Shown: piece after piece, positions 60,401-64,000 of the stretch
Position numbering within the stretch: position 1 is the stretch's first letter
How the letters are laid out: each line of letters begins with the position of its first letter
Source: Klebsormidium nitens
Taxonomy: Eukaryota > Streptophyta > Klebsormidiophyceae > Klebsormidiales > Klebsormidiaceae
Direction of reading: 5' to 3'
Assembly: GCA_000708835.1 (NCBI GenBank)
Contig: DF237356.1
Location: forward strand, 19,942-83,941
DNA: 64,000 nt
Made by a program: the position numbers and the translations under genes
The notes under the pieces: generated by a model
The model's database searches: none
The model's input: only the letters and a program-made list of their open reading frames with translations
Told to the model about the DNA's origin: nothing

Positions 60401-62993
60401 GGTTGCTGGCATTCTTGGAACTTGCATCACGGAAGTGAAGTCCCTAAGTTGGAGTCTTCCATGTTGCAAGCAAGTGGAGATTTCGACGGCCAGGAAGAGT
60501 GCGGTTGATGATTCACTTGATCATTAGTGATTCCAGAGCTGAAGCAGTTACGTATTGTTAATTTTGTCCTCCATATACTTTCGTTTTAGGCCAAGCATCT
60601 CCTCGCAGGAGTTAGTGACGCAGTGCTGACGTTTGCTTGTCCGCAGGTCATGGGCTTCTGCACTGATGCAGAGTACAAGCAGTTCCTGAAAACGTGAGTC
60701 GCTTCCGCTCAGACGCTGTCCGCAGCACTGAGTTGCTTACCGATAGCAGCACCACGAAATTCCGTAGTTTGACCTCAACTAGACCGGGACGAGTTTCGGG
60801 CGGCACTCAAAAAGTGGTGCTTACCCAAGACGTTAGCGCCGATCACGTCGATTAACGCTGATTACGCCGATTGCGTTGATTACGTTGCGGCGACTTGGTT
60901 AGTCCGATAAGGGTTTAGAACAGGAAGCCCGCCTACTTGTAGCGGGAGACTGTATTGAGCATTAAACTCATCGCAAGCTGTATGCAGGGAGTATCTTCAA
61001 ACTGAAACCTTCGTTCTGGTAGACAACGAAGTAATTGCCGCAGTTTCATCGATCGCAGACTAGGGCGTCTGTCATGCTAAGCGGTCGCCCTGAACGCCAG
61101 CGCAGCTCCAGGCGAAGCGGGCGACCAGTCTTGACACTCTTTGTGCGCGCGCGAGAGCAGCGACCTGATCCGCACATTGCGTGTGCAGTTGCCCGCTGTT
61201 TGAGAACCTGCTGATCGACTCGGGGATCATCCTGATCAAATACTGGGTGTCCGTCAGCTCCAAGGAGCAGGAAAAGCGGTTCAAGGTAGGTTGTGCAATC
61301 CAGTGACAAACCCAGGGCGCAAAGCAGCTTTTCTTATTCGTCGCCGTATGTTTAGTTGGGTCAGTCAGGGTCCGCAAACCGTCAAAATTATATGCCCCGG
61401 AAAAGCCGCTTGAGGTGGTTGCGATTTTGACACTCGCCTCGTCAAAGGAAAAGATGGAAGGCAGACAAGCCGGAATCATCTCTCATCGCGTTATTCCTAG
61501 TCTCGCCTGTGTACGAGGAGCGTCCGCAAGCCTGTGTTCGGTGCTCGGACGGTTTGCCGAAGCGTGAAGCGTCCGGAGATGTGCTGTTGACCGAAGCGAA
61601 CGGTGGACTGTCTTTCTGTCTTGCATATGGAAGTGAATCTCTGATTGTGAATGACTGGTCGACTTTACACATAAATCTGCTAGCGGACAAAACGGTGTTC
61701 GTTACCCTGTGTTCGGACGGTTCGCAGGAGCGCTTGACGCGCTCGAAGCAGCGCTTTTGTCCACTGTGAAGGCAAGTACTTGTCTCCACCAAATGATAAC
61801 TTCCTTTTCCGTCTTGCTCTGTTAACCGCTTTCCTTCTTAGTAGATTCCAGCCAGCGGACGAACAGCGTTCTCGATTATGTTTGTACGGTTCGCAGGCGC
61901 TTGAGGCGTCCGGAGAAGCGTGCCTATCCGCTTCAAACGACACCTTTTCTTTTTGCCCCGCTCTAACGCTCCTGCTCTTTCTTACTTGAGCGAACTCCAG
62001 GTAGCGGACGAGGAGCATTCTTAACCCTGTGTTCGGACGGTCCGCAGGAGCGCACTTTTCCGCTTCAAATGACACACTTGTTTTCTGCCTTGCCTGCTCT
62101 TCCTTATAGTAGTGAACTCCAGCTAAAAGATGAGGAGTGGGCTGAATTTGTGTTTGGACGGTCCGCAGGAGCGCTTGAAGCGTCCGGAGAAGCGGTGGAA
62201 GCTGAGCCCGATGGACCTGTACGCGCGCAGCCGCTGGTCCGATTATTCGTACGCCAAGGACGTCATGTTCTCCCACACGGACACCAAGACGGTGAGCGGC
62301 ACAAACTCTGCTTTCAGAAACTCTCAAGAGCTTGCTGAATTCGATGAACGGATCTCGCGTTTTGCCATCTTGGAAGGTTGTATAACAAACCCCGAAGTGG
62401 TTTGCGGTCGACTTTGTTTGCGACCCGTTTTTGGAGAAGTGCGGATCTATGAAGCGGGGCTTCCACGGGCTTGTGAGAGACGCACGAGTTTACCCGGTGG
62501 TTCTCAAGCAAAGTTGGAGTCACTTAAGGAAAGCCAACGTGAGGTTAACTGTTCAACCTTTCTGGTCCGATACTTTTATTTTGGTATGGATTCCGACCTG
62601 ATATTTGAAGCTTCGCCGCTACTCTTTCAATGTACTCGAAAGCGTTTTATATTGGCACACCGTTGTTTCTCTCGAGGAGCTTGTTTCAGATATGTATACG
62701 CAAATCTACTCGTCGAGTGTTCATGCTCATTTTAAAGCAAAGCCCGTGCTTGTACCTTAATCTGCATGCTTTTCTCACTCTTTTCTTCTTTTCGTGCTGC
62801 GCAGTCCCCGTGGTTCGTGATCGACGGGAACGACAAGAAGGCTGCGCGCCTCAACACGATCCGGCACATCCTCTCCCTGATTCCGTACGAGGACGTCATC
62901 AAGACGCAAGACATCAAGATCCCGCCCAAGCAGGAGGACAACTACGAGCGGCCGCCGTTGCGCGAGCAGACGTTCGTCCCGCAGGAGTTTTAG
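57437..62993 (+). CDS. PPK2: Polyphosphate kinase 2 (PPK2), 5' end not located
   Basis: Exons: 57437-57624 (5' end uncertain), 58115-58253, 58901-59052, 60136-60216, 60647-60693, 61189-61285, 62169-62291 and 62805-62993. Phases close and give at least 337 aa. PPK2 transfers phosphate between polyphosphate and nucleoside di- or monophosphates. Visible motifs, in order: [58 protein letters not shown] (Walker A), [35 protein letters not shown] with [13 protein letters not shown] (Walker B and lid region), [20 protein letters not shown] with [51 protein letters not shown]. Order and spacing match bacterial single-domain (class I-like) PPK2. The basic N-terminal stretch could follow a targeting peptide I could not place. 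The Lys/Arg residues expected for catalysis are present. It was probably acquired from bacteria and then gained introns (inference). Confidence 0.92.
59025..59430 (+). repeat. Copies of the PPK2 exon 3 end and donor, plus a 56-bp tandem repeat
   Basis: The exon end and donor (acgcagtggtacttccag|gtgggctgaag, about 59035-59063) recurs at about 59225-59253 as acggagtggtgctttcaggtgggcggaag, and more weakly at about 59388 as acgcagtggcgctttcaagtgtggg. Between them a nearly perfect tandem repeat with 56-bp period (cgactgatcaatcagctgta... at 59095 and again at 59151) indicates a more recent local duplication. Confidence 0.88.
61525..62200 (+). repeat. Five-copy array of PPK2 exon 7 acceptor boundary
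   Basis: The real junction (tttggacggtccgcag|gagcgcttgaagcgtccggag, 62153-62190) is preceded in the intron by diverged copies at about 61540 (ggacggtttgccgaagcgtg), 61714 (ggacggttcgcaggagcgct), 61886 (gtacggttcgcaggcgcttg) and 62034 (ggacggtccgcaggagcgca). Intervening sequence repeats as well: ttccagccagcggacgaaca near 61846, actccaggtagcggacgagg near 61994, and actccagctaaaagatgagg near 62115. Spacing is about 120-175 bp. Only the last copy is followed by a full in-frame exon with a donor. Confidence 0.92.
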
Positions 62994-64000
62994 GTTTCGC
63001 TCGCCAGGCTAGTTGCGGAAGAGAGACCTTCGTCGGGGTAGTTTTGAAAGTTGTGTGAATAACGCAAAGCCTAGTCGCAGAAGTCTAGGAATCGATAGGG
63101 GCAGGGATGTAGAAGTGTTTGCTATGGCAGGGCTGTGCGGAATGTCGCAATCGTTGCATTAACAGGGTCGCGACTTTCCTCTTGCCAGTTGTAAGCTGGT
63201 GCACGCGTGAAGTTGTTAGTGAACCGGTTGCATCAGATTCTTAATCAAATAAAGAGTCGAGGTACATGCATTTAAAACATCAAGTTGCCAATAGCGCAGG
63301 AGAAGCAGTGCTTGTATAGGCTAGATTGAGAAACTTTTGTTAGAACGCCCACATGAGCAGGTTAGAATTACTAGATGATGTAGGATGCACGAGTGCACTG
63401 TAAAATCCAGACAGGCATGCAGGTTTTAGCCCTTTTCGAAACGCAAGGTTTGACTCCCTAATTGTGCTGACGTAGATTTATTTACATCAAAAGCAAAGTG
63501 TCGGAACGTGTCGCATCCTAGGCGGTGTAGTCAAGCTAGGTGAGAGACACCCAAACCTTCAGTTTCATGTGTATTGACCACCTCAAAAATGGCTTCTGAC
63601 TTGGCAGACTCCTCTTAAAGATGGTTCATCCAGGAACTTACTATTTAAAAAACAATCCTGTTGTGCACCATGCATGCGAGACGTTTCTTTTCAGAAGTTG
63701 AGCTTTAGCAATACGTTGCATGCCGATCCAAACACGCCGGTGTGCCCAGTGTGAGGATCGATCAGCCGAAGACTTTTGGAGAGGTGAAAATTGTGTACTG
63801 CATGACTCGGGCCGCCCGTTTTCATGCGGCACGGGATAGCTACGGTGCGGAATTTGAGACCGGGAACTTCGTCGGTCGGCTCGGCGGGATACCGGGTCCG
63901 TACCCGGGTTCCGACATTTTACCGTCGGTCGGACCGGGACAATTTCCCCGGATCGGACCTGCAAAAAACGCGCAATCTACCTGCAAATATCGCCGGTGGG
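62994..64000. other. PPK2 3' flank and unannotated right end
   Basis: A possible polyadenylation signal AATAAA lies at 63248-63253, about 255 bases after the stop codon. The last 150 bases (about 63850-64000) are rich in cggtcgg/ccgggt motifs, which may be the edge of a dispersed repeat. The reverse frame at 63641-63964 has no recognisable features. No gene is supported. Confidence 0.5.

Overview
This is a eukaryotic nuclear window with intron-rich genes. Almost all introns are GT-AG and two are probably GC-AG. The gene set points to a streptophyte, most likely a charophyte-grade alga such as a Klebsormidium-like species, and less likely a bryophyte. A SPIRAL1-like cortical-microtubule protein and a FRA1/KIF4-type kinesin-4 are plant-lineage markers. 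A WDPCP/Fritz homologue (cilium assembly) suggests an organism that still makes flagellated cells. The species assignment is inference. The exon models were built by hand from splice signals, reading phase and family resemblance; wherever I give exon lists the phases close.

Layout. 1-5763 (-): 5' and middle part of a long coiled-coil protein that runs off the left edge. 7583-10859 (-): small LRR receptor with signal peptide, three LRRs and one membrane span but no kinase. 12687-21869 (+): WDPCP/Fritz, 12 exons, about 598 aa. 23354-26564 (-): unrecognised type I membrane protein, two exons. 27719-31781 (+): CCDC24-like protein. 33312-34105 (-): SPIRAL1-like protein, head to head with 34904-46764 (+), a 1547-aa kinesin-4 with a KIF4-type cysteine-rich domain. 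46091-48560 and 52711-55580: two diverged copies of a roughly 2.5-2.9 kb segment that begins at the last kinesin exon. Between them, at 49021-52480 (-), lies a complete Crinkler-type P-loop NTPase plus PD-(D/E)XK nuclease-like gene. 57437-62993 (+): a polyphosphate kinase 2 (PPK2) of bacterial type, split by at least seven introns.

The most unusual signal is shared by several unrelated genes. Introns next to particular exons carry arrays of decayed copies of one exon boundary (splice site plus adjoining exon piece). I see this in the coiled-coil gene, at three places in WDPCP, in the membrane-protein gene, in the kinesin and at two places in PPK2. Copy spacing is about 102-107, 118-120, 136-175, 165-190 or 56 bp depending on locus. 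Only one copy per array (the one with a full exon and both splice sites) fits the reading frame. This looks like a recurring local duplication process at exon/intron junctions, and I do not know a described element that explains it.

Functionally the window mixes microtubule genes (kinesin-4 and SPIRAL1-like, sharing an 0.8-kb divergent promoter region), a ciliary gene, a possible second ciliary-type coiled-coil gene, polyphosphate metabolism, and an effector/transposon-linked NTPase-nuclease. The intergenic stretches of 5.8-7.5, 10.9-12.7, 21.9-23.3, 26.6-27.7, 31.8-33.3, 55.6-57.4 and 63-64 kb show no gene I can support.
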